Origin: Pseudomonas agarici
GTDB lineage: Bacteria; Pseudomonadota; Gammaproteobacteria; Pseudomonadales; Pseudomonadaceae
Assembly: GCF_900109755.1 (NCBI RefSeq)
Contig: NZ_FOAR01000009.1
Location: forward strand, 124,001-188,000
DNA: 64,000 nucleotides
Reading direction: 5' to 3'
This document shows, in pieces, positions 1-7,992 of this stretch (within the stretch, counting starts at the first letter, position 1; each line of letters opens with the position of its first letter). A program made the position numbers and the translations under genes. The notes beneath the pieces were generated by a model. It ran no database searches. It had not been told where the DNA came from and saw only the letters and a list, made by a program, of their open reading frames with translations.

Positions 1-392
1 TGTGACTGGCTGTCGATAGGGGAGTGCCCCGAGGCGCCATTACCCTTTCCACCACCGGTCACTGCGCTGTTCGACGGCTCGTCGGAGGCGTCCGATTGGC
101 CTTTCATCAACGTGCTCAATCGCTGAAGCATGTCCTGAATCAGCGTCATCAATTGCGTCAGGGGATCACTCTGATTGTCTGGGCCCGCCATGGCGTTGTT
201 ATGCGGTTGTTGTAGGAAATTGTGATGGCTGCCGAAATTGACCGGCGAGTTTTGCATGTGCGAGTGAAAGGAAATCGGCGAATTGCCAGTACCAGTACCA
301 GCGCCTGATTGAGTGTTTGAAGGCGTAAGGTGCTGTGTGCTGGGCGGCAACTCGAGTGCAATGGTACGGATAAGCGAATTGATCGACGTCAT
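1..392 (-). CDS. Harpin-like type III secreted protein, 5' part only
   Basis: The frame is open from an ATG at 392 to the window edge (about 130 residues), so the 3' end is missing. The product is hydrophilic, rich in Ser, Gln, Asn, His and Gly, has no Cys, and carries Gly-Thr and Gly-Gly-Gly-Lys stretches plus one amphipathic segment (DPLTQLMTLIQDMLQRLSTL, about residues 79-98). That composition and helix-then-Gly-rich layout match the N-terminal half of harpins, particularly HrpW/HopAK1, whose C-terminal half is pectate-lyase-like. Harpins are exported by the Hrp type III system and act in the plant apoplast or host wall. A purine-rich GGACGAG lies just upstream of the ATG, and a consensus hrp box lies 64 bases upstream, so HrpL control is likely. 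Family assignment is by composition and promoter. It could be another helper or effector. Confidence 0.6.
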   Translation of the reverse strand, partial: MTSINSLIRTIALELPPSTQHLTPSNTQSGAGTGTGNSPISFHSHMQNSPVNFGSHHNFLQQPHNNAMAGPDNQSDPLTQLMTLIQDMLQRLSTLMKGQSDASDEPSNSAVTGGGKGNGASGHSPIDSQS

Positions 393-455
393 GGTCTCGT
401 CCTATCGTTGAGAAGTACAAACCGCCGACGTGACAGTGGGCAGCCCTCAGAAGAC

Positions 456-483
456 TGAGTGGCGATTGCAGTGGCTCGGTTCC
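456..483 (-). promoter_or_regulatory. hrp box (HrpL sigma-factor promoter)
   Basis: On the minus strand the sequence reads GGAACC, 15 bases, CCACTCA. This matches the consensus GGAACC-N15/16-CCACNNA recognised by the ECF sigma factor HrpL of plant-associated Pseudomonas. It points at the harpin-like gene, 64 bases upstream of its ATG, with no other gene between. Confidence 0.9.
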
Positions 484-604
484 AAATAGAAATACAGGTA
501 GGAACGTTGCGCGGCGTGTCAGGCTCTGTCCGAAATGTAGCTGCGCTCGCCCACGCGGTGTTGAAAGCCCGGTTTACCGGTGATGCACCGCGTCTTGTGC
601 TGGA

Positions 605-1237
605 TTACTCGGTGCTGCCGAGTCCCTGCCAGTGTTTCAAGCCGATAAAGATGAAGCGCAATTGCTGGGTAATCTTGGCTTGCGGCGTCAGGTGTTCGGG
701 CAGCGGTTCGAGCGGCGGGTCGATGATTTCCGGCAAGGTGGCGAACACGCTCTTGACGACCAGGTCGGCTATCACCGCCAGGCCGGGAGCATCCAAGTGC
801 CGCAACTTGGGCATCAGGGTCAGGTCGGCGGCCAGATCGGAGCTGATGTGTTCGCGCAAGGTGGCGATGGCCTGGCGTACCCGCAATGAGCCGCCGTACT
901 GCTCGCGAGCGAGAAACAGGAATTGTGAACGGTTCATCGCCACGACATCGAGGAAGATCCTTATCGAGGCATCAATGATTCCGCCCATGATGAATTCGTT
1001 GTGGCGAACCAGGCGGATGGTTTCCCGGAAGGTCTGGCCGACTTCGCAGACCAGCGCCAGCCCGAGCTGGTCCATATCGTCGAAATGTCGGTAGAAGCCG
1101 GTCGGCACGATGCCGGCGGTTTTCGCCACTTCCCTCAGGCTGAGGCCACCAAACCCGCGTCCACCCTCCATCAGTTGGCGCGCGGCGTCCATCAGGGCAT
1201 GTCGGGTTTGTTGTTTCTGTTCGGCGCGAGGCAGCAT
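605..1237 (-). CDS. TetR-family regulator, DesT-like
   Basis: The protein has 210 residues from the ATG at 1237. An in-frame TTG 27 bases further upstream is possible but less likely. The N-terminal 60 residues form a TetR helix-turn-helix (LSLREVAKTAGIVPTGFYRHF), followed by an all-helical ligand domain. The opening MLPRAEQKQQTRHALMDAAR and the segment NRSQFLFLAREQYGG are what I remember of DesT, the Pseudomonas repressor that reads acyl-CoA saturation and controls the desCB desaturase genes. No desaturase genes adjoin it here, so any targets lie elsewhere. TetR family is sure. The DesT identity is recall. Confidence 0.8.
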   Translation of the reverse strand: MLPRAEQKQQTRHALMDAARQLMEGGRGFGGLSLREVAKTAGIVPTGFYRHFDDMDQLGLALVCEVGQTFRETIRLVRHNEFIMGGIIDASIRIFLDVVAMNRSQFLFLAREQYGGSLRVRQAIATLREHISSDLAADLTLMPKLRHLDAPGLAVIADLVVKSVFATLPEIIDPPLEPLPEHLTPQAKITQQLRFIFIGLKHWQGLGSTE

Positions 1238-1356
1238 CGAGAGAGGGGTTTTTCCGCAGGACAAGAGCGCAGCACTCTAGCAAATCAGCTTTGCCTGCGT
1301 CGAATGCGGTGGAGCAACAAGCGCGTGATGCGATGAGGCGGGGTTCCAGAAATGCC

Positions 1357-1383
1357 AAAGCCCGATCCAGGAGATCGGGCTTT
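1357..1383 (-). terminator. Hairpin terminator after the repeat-protein gene
   Basis: There is a perfect 11-bp inverted repeat (AAAGCCCGATC / GATCGGGCTTT) with a 5-base loop, 20 bases past the stop of the minus-strand gene ending at 1403. T-rich sequence flanks only weakly, so it may work in both directions. Confidence 0.7.
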
Positions 1384-1402
1384 GTTCCAGGCCAGCATGG
1401 GT

Positions 1403-1906
1403 TTAGCTCAAGGACTGATGACGTTCGGCCAGGCGATCGGCACCGCCTTCGACGATCAGGCCCTTGTCTCTCAGGCGATCATTACCACCTTCGGCGAGCG
1501 TTTGGCCTTTCTGGTTTTGCGGGGTCCGGTCACTGCCATCGGCGGCCAGGGAACGGATTTGTGGGGCCCGGTCGGAGGTGTCGTCCGAAGCCTGCAGACG
1601 ACCTTGTGGAGTCCGTGCCGAACCATCGGCGGCCAGGGTCTGACCTTTCTGGTTTTGTGGGGTGCGGTCACTGCCATCGGCGGCCAGGGAACGGATTTGT
1701 GGAGCCCGGTCGGAGGTGTCGTCGGAAGCCTGGAAGCGGTCCTGCGGAGTCCGTGCCGAACCATCGGCAGCCAGGGTGTTGAGCGACTGGCTGACAGTGC
1801 CGTGGCTGCTTTGAGCTTGTGGCGTGGCTTGTTCGCGGGCCGGCAAGGCATAGGCGTTGGCAGCGAGGACGGCAAGGGTAAGGCTGAGTAGGAATTGGCG
1901 TTTCAT
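1403..1906 (-). CDS. Small secreted protein with TPQ-type tandem repeats
   Basis: The protein has 167 residues. The start chosen is the ATG at 1906, which has a GGAG box nearby and gives a clean signal peptide (MKRQFLLSLTLAVLAANAYA). The in-frame extension further upstream has neither. The mature part is almost entirely repeats of about 12-15 residues of the form LAADGSxRTPQ, QASDDTSDRAPQ and AEGGxDR, eight in all. It resembles short periplasmic or secreted Pseudomonas proteins with AEGGADRTPQ repeats that are often labelled phage infection protein. I know of no demonstrated function. Two 46-residue blocks are nearly identical and come from a recent tandem duplication. Confidence 0.75.
   Translation of the reverse strand: MKRQFLLSLTLAVLAANAYALPAREQATPQAQSSHGTVSQSLNTLAADGSARTPQDRFQASDDTSDRAPQIRSLAADGSDRTPQNQKGQTLAADGSARTPQGRLQASDDTSDRAPQIRSLAADGSDRTPQNQKGQTLAEGGNDRLRDKGLIVEGGADRLAERHQSLS
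1506..1781. repeat. Two tandem 138-bp repeats inside the secreted-protein gene
   Basis: Copy one spans 1506-1643 and copy two 1644-1781, an exact 138-base (46-codon) period. The copies differ at only a few positions, mostly near AGCCTGCAGACGACCTTGTG versus AGCCTGGAAGCGGTCCTGCG. Because the period is a multiple of three, copy-number change by slippage or recombination keeps the frame. Confidence 0.9.
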
Positions 1907-2266
1907 GATCGGTTGCTCCGTGAGAAAGCTATAAAGTGGGTACGAAGCCAATGCTACTCTTGCAAAATCGATATGAAAGTTCATAAAGACAATGGTAATA
2001 ATCAACGGAATTGATTGTTCTACCCCGACCCCTCTAGATCGGGGCTTTCCGAGCGTTACCCTGTGTTTTGTATTGGGTATTTTCTACCCACACCTAGGTC
2101 GTGAGAGGGTATTTACGGGGAAAATTTGCCTTGCCAGGCAGTTTCGGTGACTCCGAATTTGTCGATTAATGGCCTTTTGCATTAAACCTTGGCGGGTGTT
2201 CGTCAGTCGTAAAGGTATTGTGCATCGCTTTTTTGGACGTTCAGTTGTCATTAGGAGCCCCGTGCA
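1907..2266. other. Intergenic region between repeat protein and asmA-like gene
   Basis: No gene is seen. It must hold the divergent promoters of the two neighbours. Visible structure: a 6-2-6 inverted repeat TATGAAAGTTCATA at 1972-1985, possibly an operator of the secreted-protein gene, and a short hairpin CCCCGA/TCGGGG at 2023-2044. Confidence 0.6.
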
Positions 2267-4336
2267 ATGACGCACACTCGAAAAATCCTCGCCTGGACCA
2301 GCGCCAGCCTTGTCCTGCTGCTGGCGGTGCTGGTGGCGATCATCGCGTTCTTCGACTGGAACCGGGTCAAGCCGCTGATCAATGCCAAGGTTTCCACTAT
2401 TTTGCATAGGCCATTTGCTATCAATGGCAATCTGGCAGTGCGCTGGCAACGTGAGCCGGATGAGGGCGGCTGGCGGGCTTGGCTGCCCTGGCCCCATGTG
2501 ATTGCCGAAGAGCTCACACTGGGCAATCCGGATTGGTCGAAGAACCGGCAGATGGTCGAACTCAAGCGCGTCGAGTTGCGGTTTGCGCCATTGTTGCTGC
2601 TGACGCGCCAACTGGCGATTCCGCGGATTGACCTGACCGCGCCAAATGCCAGTCTTGAGCGCCTGGCCGATGGTCGCGCCAATTGGACCTTCCAGTTCGA
2701 CCCCACGGATCCGAATGAGCCACCGTCCGACTGGAGGGTGGATATCGGCGCCATCGGCTTTGACAAGGGGCATGTGAGCCTGGATGACCAAAGCCTGGAC
2801 ACCCGGCTTGACCTGCTGATCGATCCGTTGGGCAAGCCTGTTCCATTCAGCGATATCGTTGGCGACAGCGTGGCGAAGAAGGCCATGGAAAAGGGCGCTA
2901 CGCCGCTGGATTATGCATTCGCGCTGAAGGTCAAGGGCCAGTACCATGGCCAGAACCTCGCAGGCTCCGGCAAAATCGGCGGCCTGTTGGCGTTGCAGGA
3001 CGCAACCAGGCCCTTCCCGGTGCAGGCTGACGTAAAAATCGCCGATACCCGCATTGCCGTTGCCGGCACCCTGACCGACCCGCGCAATCTGGGCGCCCTG
3101 GACCTGCGCCTGACACTGGCCGGTAACAGCCTGGGCAATCTCTATCCGCTGACCGGGGTGACCTTGCCGGACTCACCGGCTTATGAAACTGATGGCCATC
3201 TGATTGCCCGACTCCATGAGCCGACAGGGGCGACCTTCACCTACGAGAAATTCAACGGCAAGATCGGCAGCAGCGACATTCATGGCGACCTGGCTTATGT
3301 CGCCAGTCAGCCGCGTCCCAAGCTTAGTGGGATGCTGGTATCCAACCAACTGCTGATGACCGATCTGGCTCCGCTGATCGGCGCGGACTCCAATGCCAAG
3401 CAGAAAGCCCGTGGCGGCGAAAGTCGCCAGCCCGCGGACAAGGCCCTGCCAGTAGAAGTGTTTCGTACCGAGCGCTGGCGTGATATGGATGCCGATGTGG
3501 CGTTCACCGGCAAACGTATTGTCCACAGCGCGGAGTTGCCCTTCACTGATCTTTACACCCACTTAGTGCTGACTGACGGCGAACTGAGCCTGGAGCCCCT
3601 GCGGTTCGGTGTGGCGGGCGGCAAGCTCGATGCGCAAATCCGCCTCAATGGCCGTACAGCGCCGATGCAGGGCCGGGCCAGGTTGACCGCGCGCAACTTC
3701 AAGCTCAAGCAGTTGTTCCCGACCTTCGAGCCAATGAAGACCAGTTTTGGCGAGCTCAACGGCGATGCGGACATCAGTGGCACCGGCAATTCGGTGGCCG
3801 AGCTACTGGGCACCTCCAATGGCGAGCTGAAAATGTTGGTCAACGATGGTGCGATTAGCCGGGGGCTGATGGAGATCGCCGGGCTTAATGTCGGCAACTA
3901 CGTGGTTGGCAAGATCTTCGGCGACAAGGAGGTCAAGATCAACTGTGCGGCTGCGGACCTGGGGATCAAGGGCGGCTTGGCGACTACCCGGCTGTTTGTC
4001 TTCGATACCGAGAACGCGATCATCTATATCGATGGCACGGCCAATTTCGCCGATGAGCAACTGGACCTGAAGATCAGCCCCGAGTCCAAGGGCTTACGCT
4101 TGTTGTCCTTGCGTTCGCCTTTATATGTGCGCGGCAAGTTCATCAAACCCGATGCCGGTGTGCAGGCGGTACCCCTGTTGTTGCGGGGCGCGGGCATGGT
4201 TGCCCTGGGGGTGATCGCCGGTCCGGCGGCGGGGCTGCTGGCGCTGGTGGCGCCGAGTGGCGATGTGCCCAACCAGTGTGCGCCGTTGTTGGAGCAGATG
4301 CAGTCGGGCAAGGCGCCCAAGACCGTCAGCCATTGA
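2267..4336 (+). CDS. AsmA family protein
   Basis: The protein has 689 residues and a good TTAGGAG ribosome site. One N-terminal membrane helix (about residues 10-30, LVLLLAVLVAIIAFFDW) is followed by the typical AsmA start, where a short helix leads into ...INGNLAVRW. A long periplasmic beta-rich region and the conserved AsmA C-terminal domain follow (about 500-640: LNGDADISGTGNSVAELLG, LKISPESKGLRLLSLRSPLYVRG). AsmA-like proteins are inner-membrane-anchored and thought to bridge the periplasm and move phospholipid, affecting outer-membrane assembly. The C-terminus has a hydrophobic glycine/alanine stretch. It is convergent with the ferritin-like gene across a REP pair. Confidence 0.9.
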   Translation: MTHTRKILAWTSASLVLLLAVLVAIIAFFDWNRVKPLINAKVSTILHRPFAINGNLAVRWQREPDEGGWRAWLPWPHVIAEELTLGNPDWSKNRQMVELKRVELRFAPLLLLTRQLAIPRIDLTAPNASLERLADGRANWTFQFDPTDPNEPPSDWRVDIGAIGFDKGHVSLDDQSLDTRLDLLIDPLGKPVPFSDIVGDSVAKKAMEKGATPLDYAFALKVKGQYHGQNLAGSGKIGGLLALQDATRPFPVQADVKIADTRIAVAGTLTDPRNLGALDLRLTLAGNSLGNLYPLTGVTLPDSPAYETDGHLIARLHEPTGATFTYEKFNGKIGSSDIHGDLAYVASQPRPKLSGMLVSNQLLMTDLAPLIGADSNAKQKARGGESRQPADKALPVEVFRTERWRDMDADVAFTGKRIVHSAELPFTDLYTHLVLTDGELSLEPLRFGVAGGKLDAQIRLNGRTAPMQGRARLTARNFKLKQLFPTFEPMKTSFGELNGDADISGTGNSVAELLGTSNGELKMLVNDGAISRGLMEIAGLNVGNYVVGKIFGDKEVKINCAAADLGIKGGLATTRLFVFDTENAIIYIDGTANFADEQLDLKISPESKGLRLLSLRSPLYVRGKFIKPDAGVQAVPLLLRGAGMVALGVIAGPAAGLLALVAPSGDVPNQCAPLLEQMQSGKAPKTVSH

Positions 4337-4360
4337 GGGGTTGCCTCAACCTGCCGAGGC

Positions 4361-4456
4361 TTGTGGGAGTGGGTTTGCCCGCGAATGGAATACCGCGTTT
4401 TTCAGGTCTGGCGCCACCGTTTTTCGTCGCGATGCCGCCCAGATCGAGCTCCCACA
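4361..4456. repeat. Inverted pair of REP sequences (REPIN-like)
   Basis: TGTGGGAGTGGGTTTGCCCGCG at 4363-4384 matches the common fluorescens/putida REP core. A second, more degenerate copy (reverse complement TGTGGGAGCTCGATCTGGGC) lies at about 4427-4456 in the opposite orientation, with about 40 bases between. The pair sits between two convergent genes, the usual REP location, and may serve as a bidirectional transcript end. Confidence 0.7.
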
Positions 4457-4463
4457 GGGTGTG

Positions 4464-4994
4464 TCAAAGGTCCTTCAGGATATCCGCCATGTCATCGGCA
4501 TGTTCTTCTTCCTGGGCGAGGATGTCCTCGAAGATCCGCCGCGTGGTCGGGTCCTGGTCACCGATGAATTGGATGATCTCGCGGTAGCTGTCCACCGCGA
4601 TCCGCTCGGCCACCAGGTCTTCATAGACCATTTCCTTGAGGGTCTTGCCGGCCACGTATTGGGCATGGGAGTGCTGGGACAGCAGATCCGGATTGAACTC
4701 CGGCTCGCCACCCAGTTGTACGATGCGTTCGGCCAGGCGGTCGGCATGAGCCAGTTCCTGGTTGGCGTGTTCGAGAAATTCGTCGGCGGCGACGCTGGCC
4801 TTGAGGCCGGTGGCCATGAAGTAGTGGCGTTTGTAGCGCAGGGTACAGACCAGCTCGGTGGCCAGTGATTCATTGAGCAGCCGCAGGATCTCGTCGCGGT
4901 CTGCGTTGTAGCCTTCGGTGACCGCTCCGTTTTCGACATTCTTACGGGCGCGCTCGCGAAGAGTGGTTACATCGGACAGGTGCATGTCGCTCAT
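4464..4994 (-). CDS. Bacterioferritin/ferritin-like iron-storage protein
   Basis: The protein has 176 residues with AGGAG before the ATG. It is a four-helix ferritin-like fold with the paired carboxylate-histidine motifs expected for a di-iron centre: ESLATELVCTLRY (helix A), HANQELAHADRLAERI (helix B), EDLVAERIAVDSYREII (helix C) and DILAQEEEHADDM (helix D). It is longer than classical Bfr (about 158) through an N-terminal extension of about 20 residues. It probably oxidises and stores iron in the cytoplasm. I recall a similar probable bacterioferritin (PA4880) in P. aeruginosa. Whether it binds haem cannot be told here. Confidence 0.85.
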   Translation of the reverse strand: MSDMHLSDVTTLRERARKNVENGAVTEGYNADRDEILRLLNESLATELVCTLRYKRHYFMATGLKASVAADEFLEHANQELAHADRLAERIVQLGGEPEFNPDLLSQHSHAQYVAGKTLKEMVYEDLVAERIAVDSYREIIQFIGDQDPTTRRIFEDILAQEEEHADDMADILKDL

Positions 4995-5271
4995 CTCGAT
5001 CTCCTGACTAATCTGGTTAGGTACCTCGCTCTGTCGGCGAGGTCGCTACCTGGTTGTGAGTCCCGACTGAGGGAAAAAGTTTTATCCAATTGGCTATTGG
5101 GGAAATCCTGGCGGCGCTCACGCCGATTGCGATAAGCCTGATCGTGGTGGGCGCGCTGGGGTTGAAATAAACAGCGGTGTCGCGTCGCTGTCATCTTCAA
5201 TGCCAATGCTGGGGGTCTGACTGGCTCGTCGAAGCCAGCCTCCACTTCTTCTATCGTCATGGTAATCATCG

Positions 5272-6162
5272 ATGTCGCAGGAACTTGCCACGCGTTATCC
5301 GTTGATATTGGTGCCGGGTATGCTCGGGTTTGTCCGTCTGGTGTGGTTTCCCTATTGGTACGGCATTGCCCCCGCGTTGCGCGGCGGCGGTGCGCAGGTG
5401 TTCGCTGTCCTGGTGTCGCCATTGCACTCCAACGAAGTGCGCGGCGAGCAGTTGCTGTTGCGGATCGAGCAAATTCGCCGCGAGACGGGGGCCGACAAGG
5501 TCAACCTGATCGGCCACAGCCAAGGCTCGCTGACCGCCCGTTATGCGGCAGCCAGACGGCCCGAGTGGGTGGCGTCCGTGACCTCGGTGGCGGGTCCCAA
5601 TCATGGCTCGGAACTGGCCGATCATTTTCAGCGACACTATCGACCGACGAGCATTCGGGGGCGCCTGCTGACCCTGGTATTTTGCGCCGTCGCACGGATC
5701 ATGACCTGGTTGGAAACCGGCTACCGCGGGCCGCGCCTGCCAATGGACCTGGTCGCGTCCCATCAGTCATTGACCAGCGACGGTGTGGCACTGTTCAATC
5801 GGCAATACCCGCAAGGATTACCGGATATCTGGGGCGGACAAGGGCCTGAGTCGGTCAATGGAGTACGTTATTATTCCTGGTCCGGCACCTTGCAACCGGG
5901 CATTACCGATCGTGGGCGCAACCTGTTCGACGGCACGAACCGCAGTTGCCGGTTGTTCGCCAGGACCTTTATCCGCGAAGCAGGGCAGTGCGATGGCATG
6001 GTCGGGCGCTACAGCTCGCACTTGGGAACGGTGATTGGCGATGACTATCCCCTCGACCATTTCGATATCGTCAACCAGTCATTGGGCTTGGTGGGCAAGG
6101 GCGCCGCGCCGATCCGCCTGTTTGTCGAGCATGCCCGGCGCCTGAAGGAGGCGGGGCTGTAG
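5272..6162 (+). CDS. Family I-type triacylglycerol lipase homologue without signal peptide
   Basis: The protein has 296 residues of alpha/beta-hydrolase closely patterned on secreted Pseudomonas lipase LipA. Features are the oxyanion-loop motif VPGMLGF (14-20), nucleophile elbow GHSQG with Ser83, acidic residue in CDGMVG (Asp241), and His263 in LDHFDIVNQ. LipA-like blocks SEVRGEQLL and VNGVxYYSWSG are also conserved (NEVRGEQLL here). It starts directly at the catalytic domain and has no Sec signal, so unlike LipA it is probably cytoplasmic, and no Lif foldase gene is next to it. No convincing ribosome site precedes the ATG at 5272. Substrate could be acylglycerol or polyhydroxyalkanoate-like esters. 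The class is sure, the substrate is not. Confidence 0.85.
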   Translation: MSQELATRYPLILVPGMLGFVRLVWFPYWYGIAPALRGGGAQVFAVLVSPLHSNEVRGEQLLLRIEQIRRETGADKVNLIGHSQGSLTARYAAARRPEWVASVTSVAGPNHGSELADHFQRHYRPTSIRGRLLTLVFCAVARIMTWLETGYRGPRLPMDLVASHQSLTSDGVALFNRQYPQGLPDIWGGQGPESVNGVRYYSWSGTLQPGITDRGRNLFDGTNRSCRLFARTFIREAGQCDGMVGRYSSHLGTVIGDDYPLDHFDIVNQSLGLVGKGAAPIRLFVEHARRLKEAGL

Positions 6163-6368
6163 CACTGGGCCAATTGCTGGGCAGCCCTCGGCCTCGATCT
6201 ACTGTCGCTATGCGGAGTTTGAGCCAGGCGGCCAGGTCGTGCCCCAGCGACATACCTGGCTTTCGCCCGAAAACCTTTCGCACAGAGCTGCGGATGGAGA
6301 TGTAACCGTGTTTGTCTACACTGCTTCAGAGACCGTGCCTATCGGCGCGGTAACAAGGAGAAAACTCC

Positions 6369-6665
6369 ATGAAGACACTGCGTATTCTTTTGTTGATGGT
6401 AGGCCTGCTTTTGTGTTCCCAGGGTTTTGCTGCCACCGCCGCGCAACAGGCCCAGCAGGATAAGATGAAGTCTTGTAACGCCGACGCCACTGCTAAGGCG
6501 CTCAAGGGCGATGAGCGCAAGACCTTCATGAGCAACTGCCTGAAAGCCGCCAAGCCCGCTACCCAGCAGGACAAGATGAAAACCTGCAATAGCGATGCGA
6601 CCGCCAAGGCGCTCAAGGGCGATGAACGCAAGGCCTTCATGAGCACCTGCCTCAAGAACAAGTGA
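6369..6665 (+). CDS. PsiF-family periplasmic protein, two PsiF repeats
   Basis: The protein has 98 residues with a strong AAGGAG site. A signal peptide (about 1-21, ending SQGFAA) is followed by two copies of the PsiF motif: QDKMKSCNADATAKALKGDE and QDKMKTCNSDATAKALKGDE, each ending in FMSxCLK. Each repeat has two Cys that could form a disulphide. PsiF of E. coli is phosphate-starvation-induced, with function unknown. I see no clear Pho box upstream. The doubled motif is the usual form in this family. Confidence 0.9.
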   Translation: MKTLRILLLMVGLLLCSQGFAATAAQQAQQDKMKSCNADATAKALKGDERKTFMSNCLKAAKPATQQDKMKTCNSDATAKALKGDERKAFMSTCLKNK

Positions 6666-6900
6666 TCCGGCCCGGTGAGGTCGGCGCCTGGAGACTTTGA
6701 GGTATTTCCCGTCGAGCCAGGAAATTGCCGCACTGCGGGCTGTCTCTTTGGTTATGATCCGGCGCGATAGTGGCGTTTGGTTACTATCGGTCTTTGACGC
6801 TCCGCGACTCCTTCCACGGTGCGTCCGTCGCCCCCCTAGTTCTGCCGGTGGAACGCTGGCAGACTGCTTATCCTTTGGCTGCATTTTGTTTTGAGGCTGT

Positions 6901-7911
6901 ATGTCAGCGTTTTCCCAGCGTTACGTAGTCTTGGCCAGTTTGATCATCGTCTTCGGTGGGTTGCTGCTGGTATTGCCGTTGAAGTTGCTACCGAGCCTGC
7001 TGGCCGGCCTGCTGGTGTTCGAACTGGTCAATATGCTCACTCCCAAGCTTGAGCACCTGATTGCCGGACGGCGCGCGCGTTGGCTGGCGGTGGCCTTGCT
7101 GGGAACGTTGATCGTCAGTGTGTTGAGCCTGATCTTTGCCGGGGCCATTAGTTTTCTGTTGCATGAGGCGGAAAATCCCGGTGCCTCTCTGGGTAAGTTC
7201 ATGCTCGTGGTGGACAAGGCTCGTGGGCAGTTGCCTCCGGTCATCGACGCCTACCTGCCGGCCAGCGCCGCGGAATTCCAAGTGGCTATCGGGCAATGGC
7301 TGAGCAAGCACCTGAGCGAATTGCAACTGGTGGGCAAGGACGCGGCGCATATGTTCGTGACCCTGCTGATCGGCATGGTGTTGGGAGCTATCGTGGCCCT
7401 GCAGCACGTCTCGGATGTCAGCCAGCGTAAACCCTTGGCCGCCGCCCTGTTCGACCGCCTGCGCCTGCTGGTGCAGGCGTTTCGCAATATTGTCTTTGCG
7501 CAGATCAAAATTTCCGCACTTAATACCTTCTTCACCGCGATCTTCCTGGCAGTGGTCCTGCCGCTGTGCGGGATCAAGCTGCCGCTGACCAAGACCCTGA
7601 TCGTGCTGACCTTCCTGCTGGGGCTGTTGCCGGTGATCGGGAACCTGATGTCCAACACCCTGATCACTATCGTCGGCCTGTCGCTGTCGATCTGGGTGGC
7701 GGTGGCAGCGCTGGGTTACCTGATGTTTATCCACAAGCTGGAGTACTTCCTCAATGCGCGGATCGTCGGTGGGCAGATCCGTGCCAAGTCGTGGGAGTTG
7801 CTCTTGGCAATGCTGGTGTTCGAGGCCGCGTTCGGCCTGCCGGGGGTAGTGGCGGGGCCGATTTATTATGCGTATCTCAAGAGCGAGTTGAGGTTGGTCG
7901 AGCTGGTCTGA
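6901..7911 (+). CDS. AI-2E family membrane transporter
   Basis: The protein has 336 residues with about seven or eight transmembrane helices: two near the N-terminus (VVLASLIIVFGGLLLVLPL, LLPSLLAGLLVFELV), one at about 60-85, then a soluble loop to about 150, then the conserved C-terminal core (GLLPVIGNLMSNTLITIVGLS and LEYFLNARIVGGQIRAKSW) diagnostic of the TqsA/PerM/YdiK superfamily. Members export autoinducer-2 or other small solutes or ions. The substrate here is unknown. The gene is monocistronic, convergent with the Hsp70-like gene. Confidence 0.88.
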   Translation: MSAFSQRYVVLASLIIVFGGLLLVLPLKLLPSLLAGLLVFELVNMLTPKLEHLIAGRRARWLAVALLGTLIVSVLSLIFAGAISFLLHEAENPGASLGKFMLVVDKARGQLPPVIDAYLPASAAEFQVAIGQWLSKHLSELQLVGKDAAHMFVTLLIGMVLGAIVALQHVSDVSQRKPLAAALFDRLRLLVQAFRNIVFAQIKISALNTFFTAIFLAVVLPLCGIKLPLTKTLIVLTFLLGLLPVIGNLMSNTLITIVGLSLSIWVAVAALGYLMFIHKLEYFLNARIVGGQIRAKSWELLLAMLVFEAAFGLPGVVAGPIYYAYLKSELRLVELV

Positions 7912-7992
7912 GTCCACGCCTGAGCCCCGCATGAACTTTGGCCTCGCCTGGCAAGCGCAGGCTGGCCGGCGAAGAACGATAACGCGCGATGG

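Noticed and set aside
1506..1781. CRISPR-like repetition
   Set aside because: The repeats are two adjacent 138-bp coding copies with no spacers and no cas genes in the window.
7912..7992. REP element between the AI-2E and Hsp70-like genes
   Set aside because: GCCTGGC...GCTGGCC is only loosely REP-like and the stems are short. Too weak to list as a feature.
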